From NCBI GenBank assembly GCA_024195585.1, contig SWBL01000201.1, forward strand, positions 28,789-92,788: a stretch of 64,000 nt of DNA, given 5' to 3'. Source of the stretch: Aureobasidium sp. EXF-3400. Lineage: Eukaryota; Ascomycota; Dothideomycetes; Dothideales; Saccotheciaceae. The notes beneath the pieces are model-generated. The model did no database searches and had not been told where the DNA came from. It saw only the letters and a list, made by a program, of their open reading frames with translations. The position numbers were made by a program, and so were the translations under genes. This document shows positions 1 to 11,461 of this stretch, in pieces (positions within the stretch are counted from its first letter, which is position 1; each line of letters begins with the position of its first letter).

Positions 1-1738
1 TGGTACACTTACGAACAGACATTGGTGCTACCAATCCCAATGCACCATTGCACCCCGAAGAGAACAGCACATATGCCAAAGAACTCACCTGCGATGTTCT
101 CATCGTTGGTGCCGGTTTTGGTGGTGTCTATCTGCTACACAAGCTTCGTGACGAGGTCGGTCTGAATGTCAAGATCTTCGAAGCCGCAAACGAGCTTGGT
201 GGTGTTTGGCGATGGAACTGCTACCCAGGAGCCCGCGTCGATACACAAGTCCCCATTTACGAATACTCGATCGAGAAGGTCTGGAAAGACTGGACATGGA
301 CCCAGAAGTACCCTGATTTCAACGAGCTCCGTGAATACTTCATTCATGTCGAAAACACCCTTGACATTAAGAAGGATGTCAGCTTCAACACCCGTGTCAT
401 TGGCTCTCAATTCGACAACGAGTCAAAGATGTGGACCGTCAAGACCGAGGACGGCCGCACCGCAAAGTGCAAGTACCTGATCAACGCCATTGGCTTCGCA
501 GCCAAGCGCCACTTCCCTGACTGGAAGGGTCTTACCGACTTCAAGGGCGAGTTGCACCACAGCTCTTTCTGGCCTGACGAGGGTGTCGACGTCAAGGGCA
601 AGCGTGTTGCTGTCATTGGCACAGGCAGTACCGGTATTCAGATTGCCCAAGAGACAGCAAAGGACGCCGCCAGCGTTACCGTGTTCCAACGCACACCCAA
701 CCTCTGCTTGCCAATGCGTCAACGCGACTTGACGAAGGAGGAGCAGCAAAACGCTAAGGGAGAGTACCCTGAAATCTACCGCAACCGCCTCACCACTTTC
801 GCCGGGTTCTCATATGACTTTGTCGAGAAGAACACATTCGACGACAATGAGGAACAGCGCGAGAAGTTCTACGAGGAGCTGTGGGAAGAAGGCGGCTTCA
901 AGTTCTGGCTTGCAAACTACAAGGACCTGCTGTTCGACAGCAAGGCCAACGACCAAGCCTACAACTTCTGGGTTAAGAAGACCAGAGCTCGCATTGCCGA
1001 TCCTCGCAAGCGTGATATCCTCGCTCCTCTCAAGGCTCCCCACGCCTGGGGAACCAAGCGTCCTTCTTTGGAGCAGAACTTTTATGAGTTGATGGACAAG
1101 GCCGAGAACGATGTTGTCAACGTCAGAGAGACACCCATCACCGAATTCACAGAGACTGGTATCGTTACTAGCGACGGTAAGCTCAGAGAGTTTGACATCA
1201 TTGCTCTCGCTACTGGCTTCGACTCGGTCACTGGTGGCATGAAGAACATGGGCCTGAAGGATACCGAAGGCAAGGACTTGGGCGAGAGATGGAAGAACGG
1301 TACCTGGACATACCTTGGTATGACCTGCAATGGTTTCCCTGTAAGTGATTCACTACTGCCCCACCTAACCACATACAAAGTTACTTACAAGCCTCGCAGA
1401 ACATGTTCTTCCTGTACGGTGCTCAGGGTCCCACCGCCTTCAGTAACGGCCCCACCTGTGTCGAGGTGCAAGGCGACTGGATTGTTGATGCCATTGCCAC
1501 ACTGCAAAAGACCGGCAAACAGACCATCGAACCCACCAAGGATGCAGAGACCAGCTGGCACAAGCTCGTCACCGAGCTCTCAGACAAGACCTTGTTCCCT
1601 GGCACCGAGTCCTGGTACATGGGTGCCAACATCCCTGGCAAGCCAAGAGAACAACTCAACTTCCCTGGAGGTTTCCCTATGTACGAGAAGGAGTGTAGAA
1701 ATGCACTCGATGGCTGGAAGGGCTTCGTTGTTGCTTAA
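1..1738 (+). CDS. Baeyer-Villiger-type flavin monooxygenase, 5' end outside window
   Basis: Class B flavoprotein monooxygenase of the cyclohexanone/steroid monooxygenase type, which uses FAD, NADPH and O2 to turn ketones into esters or lactones. Exons 1-1340 and 1400-1738 are joined by a 59-nt GT-AG intron, phase 0. The first Rossmann motif GAGFGG follows VLIV, and a second, GTGSTG, follows VAVI. Between them is FKGELHHSSFWP, which matches the Baeyer-Villiger fingerprint FxGxxxHxxxWP. The frame is open to base 3 without a methionine, so the true start lies left of the window; at least 558 residues are visible. The physiological substrate cannot be told from sequence. Fungal members act in steroid or alicyclic ketone breakdown or in secondary metabolism. 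The 3' end faces the J-protein gene (convergent). Confidence 0.9.
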
Positions 1739-2185
1739 GCATTGGCTGAAGTGGTCGACTCTGCTGTTATGAATACTAAGATGTAATGTATGTATGTATG
1801 AACGAAATTATGCTTCTTGAATTGAAGATTTTCAATGTCTGTGTATCAGTAAAGTATCTCCGTTCTTTTTCATAGCCACGTATGCATCAGGGCAAAGATG
1901 AGACCGACTTGGGCAATGGGCATTGCTCACGCAATCAGCCTGGTACAATGAGTACTGACAAGAAGGCTCTAAATGCACCTTTGCAGACAGTCAGACAAGA
2001 CTCGTTGAGTGGAACGAGCAGGTGTATGTTACTTTCAAGAAGACAAAACGTTTCGAAGTCATGGATATGTGCTGTGCCAGATCTTAGAAGAGTAGAATCG
2101 AGGTAGTTCGCATTTCAAAACGCCGTCCCTAGTTATGTAGTCATCTAAAGATGATAAAAAAGAAATATATACACATATAAAGATA
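1739..2185. other. intergenic, convergent 3' ends
   Basis: Downstream region shared by the monooxygenase (+) and the J-protein gene (-). It holds a short ATGT repeat near 1788 and an A/T-rich stretch at 2150-2180. I see no gene in it. Confidence 0.6.
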
Positions 2186-3250
2186 TCATGATTCGGAACC
2201 ACCGTTCCGCAGCTCGTCACTCAAGCAGGTCTCCTGCTCGGGTAACAACTTCGCTACCTTGTCATCTCGCAGGCTCTCGACGCCAATGCCATGCATGGTA
2301 GCCTCTCTTTGTCTGATGAAGAACTGGATACGCTCTTCCTTGGGTCTATTTTCAGATAGTTGACGCACGCGCCTCAGATCCTTGCTCGCGCGATCATGAA
2401 CTAGATCCCTCGCTGCCACGACTTTGTCACCCTCAGACTCTGCGCGGCTCAGATTTAGAGAAGCCCCTACGATTGCGAGCAAAATGACACACAAGACAAA
2501 GTTTCCGTTGGACAGATATCGTGGTTGCTGAGCCACACCATCTCGGCGAGCATAAAATCGCTCCCAATCCTCCCAGGTCGCATTGCCCCAAATGTCTGAG
2601 TCTGTATGGTGGCGCCAGCCGCTGAAGGGACCTGCAGGAGCACCGGCTCCGGGTTTACCACCAACTGTGCTGGGGACACCACTCCAGCCGACACCAAATC
2701 GATCGTACATCTTGCGTTTGTCCGGATCTGAGAGAATGGTATGAGCGGCCACGACCAGACGATAACGTTCTAGACGTAAGGGTTGTGGCACGCTATGGTG
2801 ATGATGGTGCTTTTCGCAGGCGCCAGAGTCGGGATGGTATAGTTTTACTAGCTCATAGAAACGGCGTTTGCTGTAAGGCTCAGATTCGGTAGTTGAGAGG
2901 ATCTGATATGGTGTCGGGTGCGTATGACCTTTTGGTGCCTTGGGCCATGGCATGTCATTTTGTGGCGATGCCGAGGGCGACGAAGATGGATCAGGCGAGC
3001 CTGCGGACATTGGGTCACCAGCTATGGTGGCATAGCCTCGCGGTGGGCATGATGGAGAGCTGCAGGCATTAGCCCTTCTTGCTGGTGCTGCTGCTACTGT
3101 GGTCGCTGGTCGTGTGCCGGAGCGATACCGTAGTGGTGATGACGTCGACGAATTTGGAGCAGTGGCGGCGTGAGAGAGAGCAGCAAGGTTGTGGCAGCGA
3201 CGAGGGAGCGGCGCGGTCAGTAAGGTACGAGAGGGATGAGTAGGAGGCAT
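2186..3250 (-). CDS. J-domain protein with one membrane segment, probably mitochondrial
   Basis: Single-exon 354-residue protein. The start at 3250 is preferred because the first 40 residues are then Arg/Ser/Ala/Pro-rich with almost no acidic residues, as in a mitochondrial presequence; the frame stays open upstream to 3430. The J domain spans about residues 114-185 and contains the Hsp70-activating HPD (139-141). It is followed by five histidines (148-152), an insertion in the loop before helix III. The DKRKMYDRFG end of the J domain is clear. A Gly/Pro linker and one hydrophobic segment (about 250-267) follow, then a charged tail. Known J-proteins of this layout (for example yeast Jid1) sit in mitochondrial membranes and recruit Hsp70. 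Orthology to Jid1 is an inference. Confidence 0.75.
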   Translation of the reverse strand: MPPTHPSRTLLTAPLPRRCHNLAALSHAATAPNSSTSSPLRYRSGTRPATTVAAAPARRANACSSPSCPPRGYATIAGDPMSAGSPDPSSSPSASPQNDMPWPKAPKGHTHPTPYQILSTTESEPYSKRRFYELVKLYHPDSGACEKHHHHHSVPQPLRLERYRLVVAAHTILSDPDKRKMYDRFGVGWSGVPSTVGGKPGAGAPAGPFSGWRHHTDSDIWGNATWEDWERFYARRDGVAQQPRYLSNGNFVLCVILLAIVGASLNLSRAESEGDKVVAARDLVHDRASKDLRRVRQLSENRPKEERIQFFIRQREATMHGIGVESLRDDKVAKLLPEQETCLSDELRNGGSES

Positions 3251-4566
3251 GCCGCAAGGGTCATGATGTCCTTCTGCAAGAAGTTCGAGTTCGACTGTGC
3301 TGGTCTTGCGGACTTGCACGATGCGAACGGCACCTTCTGTCACTTGCCGGGAGATATGGTGCGCCAAGGCTGTCGTGCTTTCGGATGTTTGAAGTGCAAG
3401 CCGATCGAAGGAAGCTGCGAAAAGCGCCACGCGGGGGTCGACCCACGCAGCTCAGCAGTGCCACCACAATCAGCAGCGATTCACGCTGCCACCACTTTCA
3501 GCGGCGCCATCTCGTCGCTTCTTCTTGCAAACCCATCAGTCTGAATCTGCTTGCCAAAACAAGGCCTCAGCTTTCCGTCAGATCTAGCGCCCAAAGCTAA
3601 TCTGTCCTACCCAGCACACAGATCTTGGCTTGCCCTGTCTCACTTTGCTTTGCTCGCGATTGTCACTCGTCCGTTGCTACCCGTCCCTGCGTGCTGCGAT
3701 CGTGTTTTTCCATGTGCTTCCCTCGATGCCGCCAGCGTTCCCATAGATCTTGAACATCTCGTGTTCGCAAAGGCTTGTCTGTCGTGTGCGAGATCTGTAG
3801 ATACACGTGGGTCATGGCTCAGGGCCAGCGCCGATGGCTGTGAGAATCGAAAACCACCAACTGTATCGACTGCAGTGCACACAGATAGGCCAAGACTAGG
3901 CAAGCTGCAAGACAGGGTCGCTGACATCCTTCGCCGCAAAACGCCGCCTACGCGTCCGCTCTCAGCAGTAGTGCCCCCTCTTTTTCTCCTCTCCATGCGA
4001 GGCTAAAAGCTGCGTGCGTGTCGTGACAAATAGGCTTCCTGGGGGCTAAATTCCCGCTGGCCCTTTGGTGCAGGAACATGCGCCCGATCCTTGCCTGGCG
4101 TTTCCAATTGCTTTTTGGTCCTTGTTTCTCGCCGCAATCGTCCTATGCATCTTGTTGCTTCCCACCACTGTCACCGCGGATCCCTTGTCAACCATTGTTG
4201 TCATGAACCAGCCATCCCAATTAGGCCAATTTTGCATCATATTCACGTTGGATAAAGTAGTTGTAGGAAGAGTTGTTGTGCAAAAGAATTGGGCCGCTCT
4301 GCAAGTAGAGCAAAGCAGCCCTGTCATTGTTCAATATTCATGAATCTCAGTCATTACCGCTCCAAAAGAAAAGAGACCCATCCATATTCTCATAGCCCAC
4401 CATGGTAAAACCCTTGTGTTTCATACCGTGCAACGCCATTTCGTAAATTATCCTCCCATTTTATCCCAGTAGATCCATCATCCGTGAGGTATCATCAGAA
4501 CACCAGAACCCAAACCAGTATATCAATACATTATAGAAATGAAGATTAAGAGACAGCGAGGGGAGC
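3251..4566. other. intergenic, upstream of J-protein gene
   Basis: About 1.3 kb between two minus-strand genes; it must hold the J-protein promoter and the 3' region of the Gln-rich regulator. Open frames of 90-150 codons here, on both strands, have no recognisable motif and overlap each other, so I do not call them. Confidence 0.5.
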
Positions 4567-5917
4567 TTAGTTGACAACAGCAGATTGCGAGCTCTGCTCC
4601 TCCCAAGCATTCGAGTCAAGAAGATTTGACCAGTCGTTCTCGCCAGGCGTCGTCATGCCACTGACATTGTTGTGCGAGAATCCCTTGAGAGGGTCAAAGT
4701 TTGAATCGAATCCAAATGTGGTTGACGGTGTGAGAATAGAGTCAGCACCAGACATCGGCGTGCCGAACTTGTCCATGTTGTTATCAAGCATGCCAGGAGC
4801 AAGTGTCTGGTTGATGCCGTCAAAGCAAGGACTGCCGCCCTTGAACTTTGTAGGGTTGGGGTTGTAGGTGTAGAAAGGCTGAGACTGCTGAGACTGCTGC
4901 GGGCCGTAGCTACCCATCAGCATCTGCGAGAAAGCATCATTCTGATCAAATGCAGGTCCAAGCAGTTGCTGTGATTCGTGAGGCAATGAAGTAGAGAAAG
5001 GCATCATGCTCATCATGCTAGGATCGAAGGCAGGCGAGACGTTGTTGTATGAGGGATATGTAGGCGGTGAGGTTTGACCTGTTGGCGACATCTGACCATT
5101 ACTCTGCTTAGCTGCTTCATGCTTCAGGTTGGTGAGGCTGGTAGATGATGAGGTTCGCGAAGCAGAAGTAAGCTGGGGCGGTGATGCAACAACATTCTGC
5201 TGAGATTGAACGGGCAGAGACATGCGACGATCCTCAGGCTTGATGAACGCAGCGTTGGGGCTTTGTGCTGAAGAGGAGAAGTTGTTCATTTGCTGCAATT
5301 CCTGGGGCGTGGCAATAGATGCTGAGCGGCCGTGCATAGTCTGGCGGAAACCCTGCTGAGGGTAAGGGGATGCACGGAAGCTTTGAGGTGATCTGTTGGC
5401 CATCTGGGGAGGAAGCATAGGGTTTGGGAAAGATTGAGGGAATTGGCCGAGTTGGTTGGCGAACTGAGGAGCGTTGGGGTATTGCTGGGGGTTGTACTGG
5501 TCGCCCATGGTTTGGCCAAGGGCAGCACGCATAGCAACATGGTTGGTGAGGTATGCAGCCAGTCTACGATCGAAATCGGCATTCGATGTTTGAAGATGAG
5601 CAGTGAGGCGACGGTACTGCATGGGCAGGTCGTCGTCCTCCTCCTCGTACATCTCTTCGTTGATAACGTCTTGCTCGGTTACGCGGAGTGATCTTCCTGT
5701 GCGTCTCTTGTGGATTTCGGAAGCGCGACGAGCAGACTCGACTCGAGCCTCGAGACTACGATCACTGCGGCGAGAAGCAGCAATGTATGCTCTAGAACTG
5801 TGTTAGTGCTAAATTCTTGAGTACAGAAGAACAAGTTACAAACCTCTCCTGGTTCTCTTCGTGAGTGCGCTCCGTCTTGACGGGCTTGGCAGCGGGGATA
5901 GATCTGAGAGGAGGCAT
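4567..5917 (-). CDS. Gln/Pro/Ser-rich conserved fungal protein, putative transcriptional regulator
   Basis: Exons 5917-5844 and 5791-4567 are separated by a 52-nt intron; the product is 432 residues. The N-terminus is short and charged (ENQER joined to AYIAASRRSDRSLEARVES), followed by a basic/acidic block ending in an EEEDDD run. The remaining ~340 residues are rich in Q, N, P, S and M with no classical DNA-binding domain. The compact conserved N-terminal block with a disordered tail resembles a filamentous-fungal family sometimes labelled RfeG-type transcription factor; this is recalled, not checked. The start at 5917 is chosen because MPPLRS is the likely family N-terminus; an in-frame ATG lies at 5983. 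A second acceptor six bases upstream (5797/5798) would add two residues in frame. The 4.6 kb upstream has no gene. Confidence 0.65.
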
Positions 5918-8900
5918 GTCGATGAGAGGATTGTTTGTATTACTTGTGTCGAAGGTTGGAAAGAAAAAGTGCCGGGGTTGCAAGGGGACAGAAGTGGTCC
6001 TGGAAAGAGGGGTTTCGGAGAATTATGCCAGAAGCTTCAAGGCTTGGACCTGAGTGCTGAGTGATGGCGCCGTGGTGGTGGAACGTAGGAATGCGGAGGC
6101 AAAGGTGATAACCAGTAAGCCGGGGATAGTGTTTGAGGTATGAAGCAAAGTAACTGAATGACTTGGACTCGAATTTGTCTAATAACAAATGTTCGAGAGA
6201 CGAAGAATGTCGATGGGAAAGACGACGAGAATGAGGAGGGTGGCCGGGGAGATAAAGCCTTGCAGCATTCGATCGGAGCTAGAGACCAGAGGGCGTGGGA
6301 TTTGCAGTCTGGTGTCATTGGCAGGAAGCCGCCGAGGTTGAAGGCTGAGCTTCGATCGCGCCAACTCTTTCTGTTCGCCCGGACCACAACAGCGGCTCAT
6401 CCTAAGAGCTTTCGGTTCTTCGGTTTCGTGTGGTCGTGGCTTGGGAGCCCCAATGATTGGCCCATCTGAAAGTGGAGTAACGGGACATGCGCTCGGAGCA
6501 TTCTGGCATCGACTCTATCTGAGAGCTGCACCACACAGGCCACGTTCCCCGATCGCCTTCCCGCTTGAGTCTGGCTCCCGCGCATCCGCCGAGCTCACTC
6601 TTTCCACGTCACTTTCCTCAAATGTTCAGCCAAACGTCGTTTTACCTCCAACTATCTGCTGTTGCAGCATGTCGCTGCTCGACAGCTCTCATCTACGAGC
6701 TTGCTGAAACTCTCGCCCTCTGTTCTTTCGGGCCTGCTCGGGTCCATGTTTCGTAGTTGCTTCCGAGTTCATCCATGAGACCTTTCTGCTTGATTAAATT
6801 CCTGCAACGACAAACTTCGTTGCATGTGCCTCACAAGCAAATTGACTCGCTGCGATCAAAGGACGTTTTCATCCTTGTGTCCTTGAAGATCAGCATTGTG
6901 TTTGGAAACAATCTGACGTGGCCAAGGGCAGGTACCGCGATCGTCTTTTCGGCGCTTGAGACCTAATCTCACTCGAGGTGTATCGGCAGAATGATCGTCA
7001 GAGGCTTCCAAATGGTGTTTCTCGATCAACGCTCGGTTTGGCCTGCTCCTCCAGTGTCATTTTGACGCCTTTCTAACGCTCGAGATCCCCAGATACGCAT
7101 ACTCGATGCAGCTAAGCTCTTCGGCGGGTTGTTCGATCTGGTACGGTTCACGCCAATCGTAGAGTTTCCAGCGCTAGGCTTAGATCACAACGGCCCGCCC
7201 GTGGACAGCTCACCGGCCGCGGGAACCGGTCCACAAACTGGTACGTCCTTCGTCATAGCTCCGATACCTTGACCAAGCGTCTCCGTTGTACTTGTTAATT
7301 CGACACGCCCAAATCTCACCAGTTTACTCACGCTTGTGGTGCTTGGAAAAGATTTTCACAAACACGCCGTCGATATTGCGGTTCCACAGTGGTACTTGAG
7401 TAGGGGCTAGCTCCGTTGAAGTCGGGTACGTACCTTTGGCATTCCGGGGCAGCAATCAAAAAGTCGATTGAGTGTGGCAAATACCTCGCTTATCTGGATA
7501 ACTCGTACACCGCATCTGCATGTATCGTGGTACTCCGTACAGCACGAAGAGATGCCTCCAAGCAAGGATAGAACCAATAATACAGATGTGGCCCCAATAT
7601 TAACGCTTCAGGGTTGCCAGTCCTCCCTAGAGCGACAAGTCGACACTCGTGAGCATTCTTGAGCAGACGGCACGATACGGTGTCAACGTTGCACAATATC
7701 TCCTGTGGCAAGGATTGTGACTCTGTGAATGGAAAGCCCTACACTCAAGTCAGCAAAACAAGCATCACCTCAGATCTCGTACCACCCAGATCTATAAAAC
7801 CTTGGTGGGAGATGGTTCCCGGCACAGTGGACTGCAGCCACTAGCACTATGCTCACAAGATCTGTGCCGGACTCTGCTGTCCATGGAGGGTCGTCACTGG
7901 TCAGATCATTCCCAGCAATCTCGTTGATATCTGCTTGGGAAACATCTGCTAAGCTGCCTTCCACCCTGCATGGGTGATGAACCTGTCTTGAGACTATCGC
8001 ACACCAAAACGTCAGTCGGTGGACGAATGGCATTATGTCTCGGATGCGAATTGCTGAGATCGGATCGAGGAATCTGCACATTTTCAACATTTAGACCGGC
8101 TTTTGCAACCTGCTAATCAACACGACGCCCATCTCGCTAAGTAATATTAGGCTTGGTGCCTCACTTTGCTGGAGTTCGCACCCGCGATCAGGCGTGGGGT
8201 ACGCATGCCTAGCGCGCTGCCATCTTCCGCAGGAGAGGGGCGACGTAGAAAGGAATCGTAGAAATCCTCCGAATTGTGTGGTTATCTCGGCCGCAGACAC
8301 GCGCGGTGTGGGCCAGCAAACGGCTGCTAAAAACTTCCAAATGACGCTGCTGCTTTCTCTGCAACTTCCGGGATGGGCAAAAGATTGACTGGCGTAAGCC
8401 TTTGTCTCAACTGTTCACCTGGTGACAACAGAGCCGCAAGAGAACCTAAGAGGAGTTGTTCCATCATTTTGGCCATCTCTTTGTTCGACGGACGACATCG
8501 TTTGCACACCCTTTTCGTCACGCATAGGCATTATCTGCAATGCACGACCTGATTGGACATCCTATTCAGGGTTGTGAATGAGCCGCACGCCTCGCGTACA
8601 CATCCTTGCCTGCATGGCAGGACTCCACATCACGAATCACGATTGGTGGGCAGCCAATATCGTCCTTTCCCTCGACAATACTCCGTACCTCCCCTGAGTT
8701 CCTGCAAGATACGGCATGCTGGTCCGTTAAGTCCCTGTTGGTCTCTGGTTGTCCATTCCTTTATCTAAATACGGACTGCTCTCCGCCATTATTTGAGTGT
8801 CTCAGCAATGCCAGCAGACGCGTGCGTATGTATTGTGACAACCATTCGTGGGGCCTAGAAGGTACCTTCAACTACTGTGTGCATTAGGGTCAGGCATTCA

Positions 8901-10565
8901 CCATGATTCTGATCCCTACCAAGTACTTGCTCGAGTATGAGAACATGGCCGTCTCAGAAATCTGCTGAACCCCCTCGGCCGTGCCTGGTTGTGAAATATA
9001 GTACCATGGTCAATCTTGCAACTCTCGGCACGCAGGCGATCGTGGATCTGATGCCTGAGAACTTGTAAACTCGTACTGAGGTTCGTGCTAAACCAACGGA
9101 AACACGAGCTAAAAGCCATTCGTCAGTTTTAGCAGCCCCCACTGCCAATAATGATCACTAATCGCTGCTCCTCATATTTTGTGTCAGGATGGGATCTACA
9201 CGTGCGCTTCATCCTTCGAGAGCCTCAACTTCTTATGCCTACCAGAAAGACGTCAGTCGGGTTACCGGAACGTACCATGAGGGCTGAGTGAAACAAAACG
9301 CCATGTTGCTTCTCGACCTACGCCAGCAACCATTCATTTATGTCTTCCAATAAAGGTACTTCGTACGCGATGTTCGGCTCCCCACGTTTTGTGGGCGGCA
9401 GATAGCGAGAGAGAGGCTTCACAAAGGCACCACAGCACAACATCGGTATCGCCAGACTTCACTGATTGTTGAGCTCGAGCGCCGTCTTGAAAAAGACGCG
9501 CATTAGCCAACAGAGCCATCCCGCGCGTGCTGCCCATATTGTTAACTCCGCACAGCGGCAAATCCTGCCGAGTAACTGCGAGGTGCGTATCTCGTAGGAC
9601 AACCTTTCGAGCCGCACCATACACGGGGCTTCGTTCCGCCGCTTTTTACATAGGCTTTTCGTTTAGCTGTAGATCTATCTTCCTGTTTTGACAATCTTAA
9701 CCCCAAATGCGGGAAATATTCCAAGGAGGCAAAGAGCACGTTTTGAAGCATACGGTTGGTTCCGACCGCGAAATAAACAGCAGGCAATCGTCACGGTTGT
9801 TCATGAATGCAATGTCATGCGTAAGATGGGTTTTCTGACCTATGGAAATATGCCGCTTGGGACGAGGATTGACATTTGGAAGATCTTTGTGAATCCTTCT
9901 CCGCTCCGCGTACTTCTGTACGAGTATCTGTATCTGTACCTCTAAGGTTCAAATTTGTGTCTGTCTGTACGGAGTACCTCCCAGGTTCGGATTCGTGTCC
10001 GAAGACTGGATGCCTGTCTCCACGACCTTCAAGTTGGAGCGATATTTACTTGTTGCTCCAGGACCCTGCGCTTTGCTGCAAGTTCGCTTGATCATGCAGC
10101 TGAGGCTGGAGCCCTCCAAAGATACCCCCCATAAAGTACCGTCGTGGTTAAGCTGATTGCAGATCGATCATCCCGACGCAAGCACCCCTATCTCTGAAGA
10201 AGACCACCCAATATCTCTCTCGCGCGTATCTGGTGTGACAACCCTTGGACACAGGACAAAAATCCTGACCCACAGAACATCTAGCCCACGGATACATCTA
10301 ATTGGACAAAGAATAAGATATCAGAGCATGGAGTAGCGAGTTTACCCGGGCTAGGGCACTTCACCCGGCACCAACCCTCCTCAGTAACATAGATCCCATC
10401 CGTAGTCCCTCTCAACAATATGAGCAGCTACTGTAGCATCCTTGTCGTCTGTTCGCCATGGGTATCAACCCTACGCCTCCCACCATCAACACCTTCTTCA
10501 CATGAAAGGAGTTGAGATGGTTTGGAAGTGCAGGAGTACCACTAAGGATTTGGGTCGAACCATAC
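5918..10565. other. 4.6 kb gene-poor region
   Basis: No family-recognisable reading frame, spliced or not, was found on either strand. Frames are short (under ~120 codons) and mutually overlapping. Composition looks similar to the surroundings, not strongly A/T-rich. The decamer TACGGAGTAC or its variants (ACTCCGTAC) recur at about 7529, 8683 and 9969. It lies between the 3' end of RSA3 and the 5' end of the Gln-rich regulator, so all of it could be regulator 5' DNA, a non-coding RNA locus, or decayed sequence. Confidence 0.5.
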
Positions 10566-11277
10566 TCACTGATTGGCAGCGACGATAGCTTTGCCAACGG
10601 CCAGTCTGTCTTGTCGGTCGAAGCATTCGCGGCCCTGCTTGAGTGCGCTGATCAGCAGGCCCAGCGACTTGTCGTTAAAGTCACCTGCTGAGCGTATCTT
10701 GTCGAGGTCTTCGGCAAACTCGGTCGTCATCTGGCGGAGGTAGAACGAGGTGAATGCATCTTCGGCCTCTGCGTCTCCGACCTGGGGTCCATCTGTGGAC
10801 GCAGTGATGGTCTGATCTTCTTTTGGGGATAATGACCGGGATGGTGACTATACAACAGTTAAGCGGTGTATCTAGCTGGGGAGCCTGTGTCGTATGTTCA
10901 CGCATGATCAGAGGAATCAGGGAAGGATCCTGGAAGAAAGTACAATCCTGACTGAAGGAAAATGAAGCAAGCGAGAAACAAGAAACAGAACTTCCAGATG
11001 GAAAACGAAGTTTCACCAACCTTTGTAACGGCCGTTGTCTTGACCTTAGACTTGGACACGGCTTGCTCCTTGGGCGTAGTTTCCGAATCACTGCTGTCGG
11101 ACTCTGACGATGATGAGGAGTCTGACGACGATGAGTCTGAAGAATCCGAGACTGGGTGTTTTCAGTCAGTGCATGCGCGTAAATGTTCCTTGATCAAAAC
11201 ACACCTTCAGTTCTGGCTTTGCGCTTCCTCAATCGCTTCGGCCTGTCAGCTTGCGCTTGTCTCCTTACTGCAGGCAT
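10566..11277 (-). CDS. RSA3: ribosome assembly protein 3 (Rsa3)
   Basis: Nuclear factor in 60S ribosomal subunit assembly. Exons are 11277-11205, 11151-11021 and 10847-10566 (73+131+282 nt), giving 161 residues. All joins keep frame (phases 1 and 0). The N-terminus is a basic patch (KRLRKRKARTE), followed by a Ser/Asp stretch typical of the family. The C-terminal Rsa3 domain is clear: FYLRQMTTEFAEDLDKIRSA then DF and SLGLLISALKQG. The gene is easy to miss because each exon is short. The second intron uses an unusual GTTGGT donor. It is followed on the same strand by no close neighbour; UNG lies 184 bp upstream in tandem. Confidence 0.85.
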
Positions 11278-11461
11278 CTTGTTGTTTTGTGATTAGTATG
11301 CGAGAAAGGTCCAGCAGGAAAAATGGTCAAGTTTGCCAAGAAGAAATTTGGAGAACAGGGTCACACCAGAAACATGATTTTGACGGGCGTTTCAAAGTAA
11401 TGTGATCTTTCGTCTCTACTTTCTACAGATAATTGCAACTACTATAGGAATTTCGATGCTG

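Noticed and set aside
3551..4343. Frames of 92-151 codons upstream of the J-protein gene
   Set aside because: Overlapping on both strands, no motif, no plausible introns.
10681..11091. 136-codon minus-strand frame
   Set aside because: Wrong frame across RSA3 introns and exons; the spliced RSA3 frame carries the family motif.
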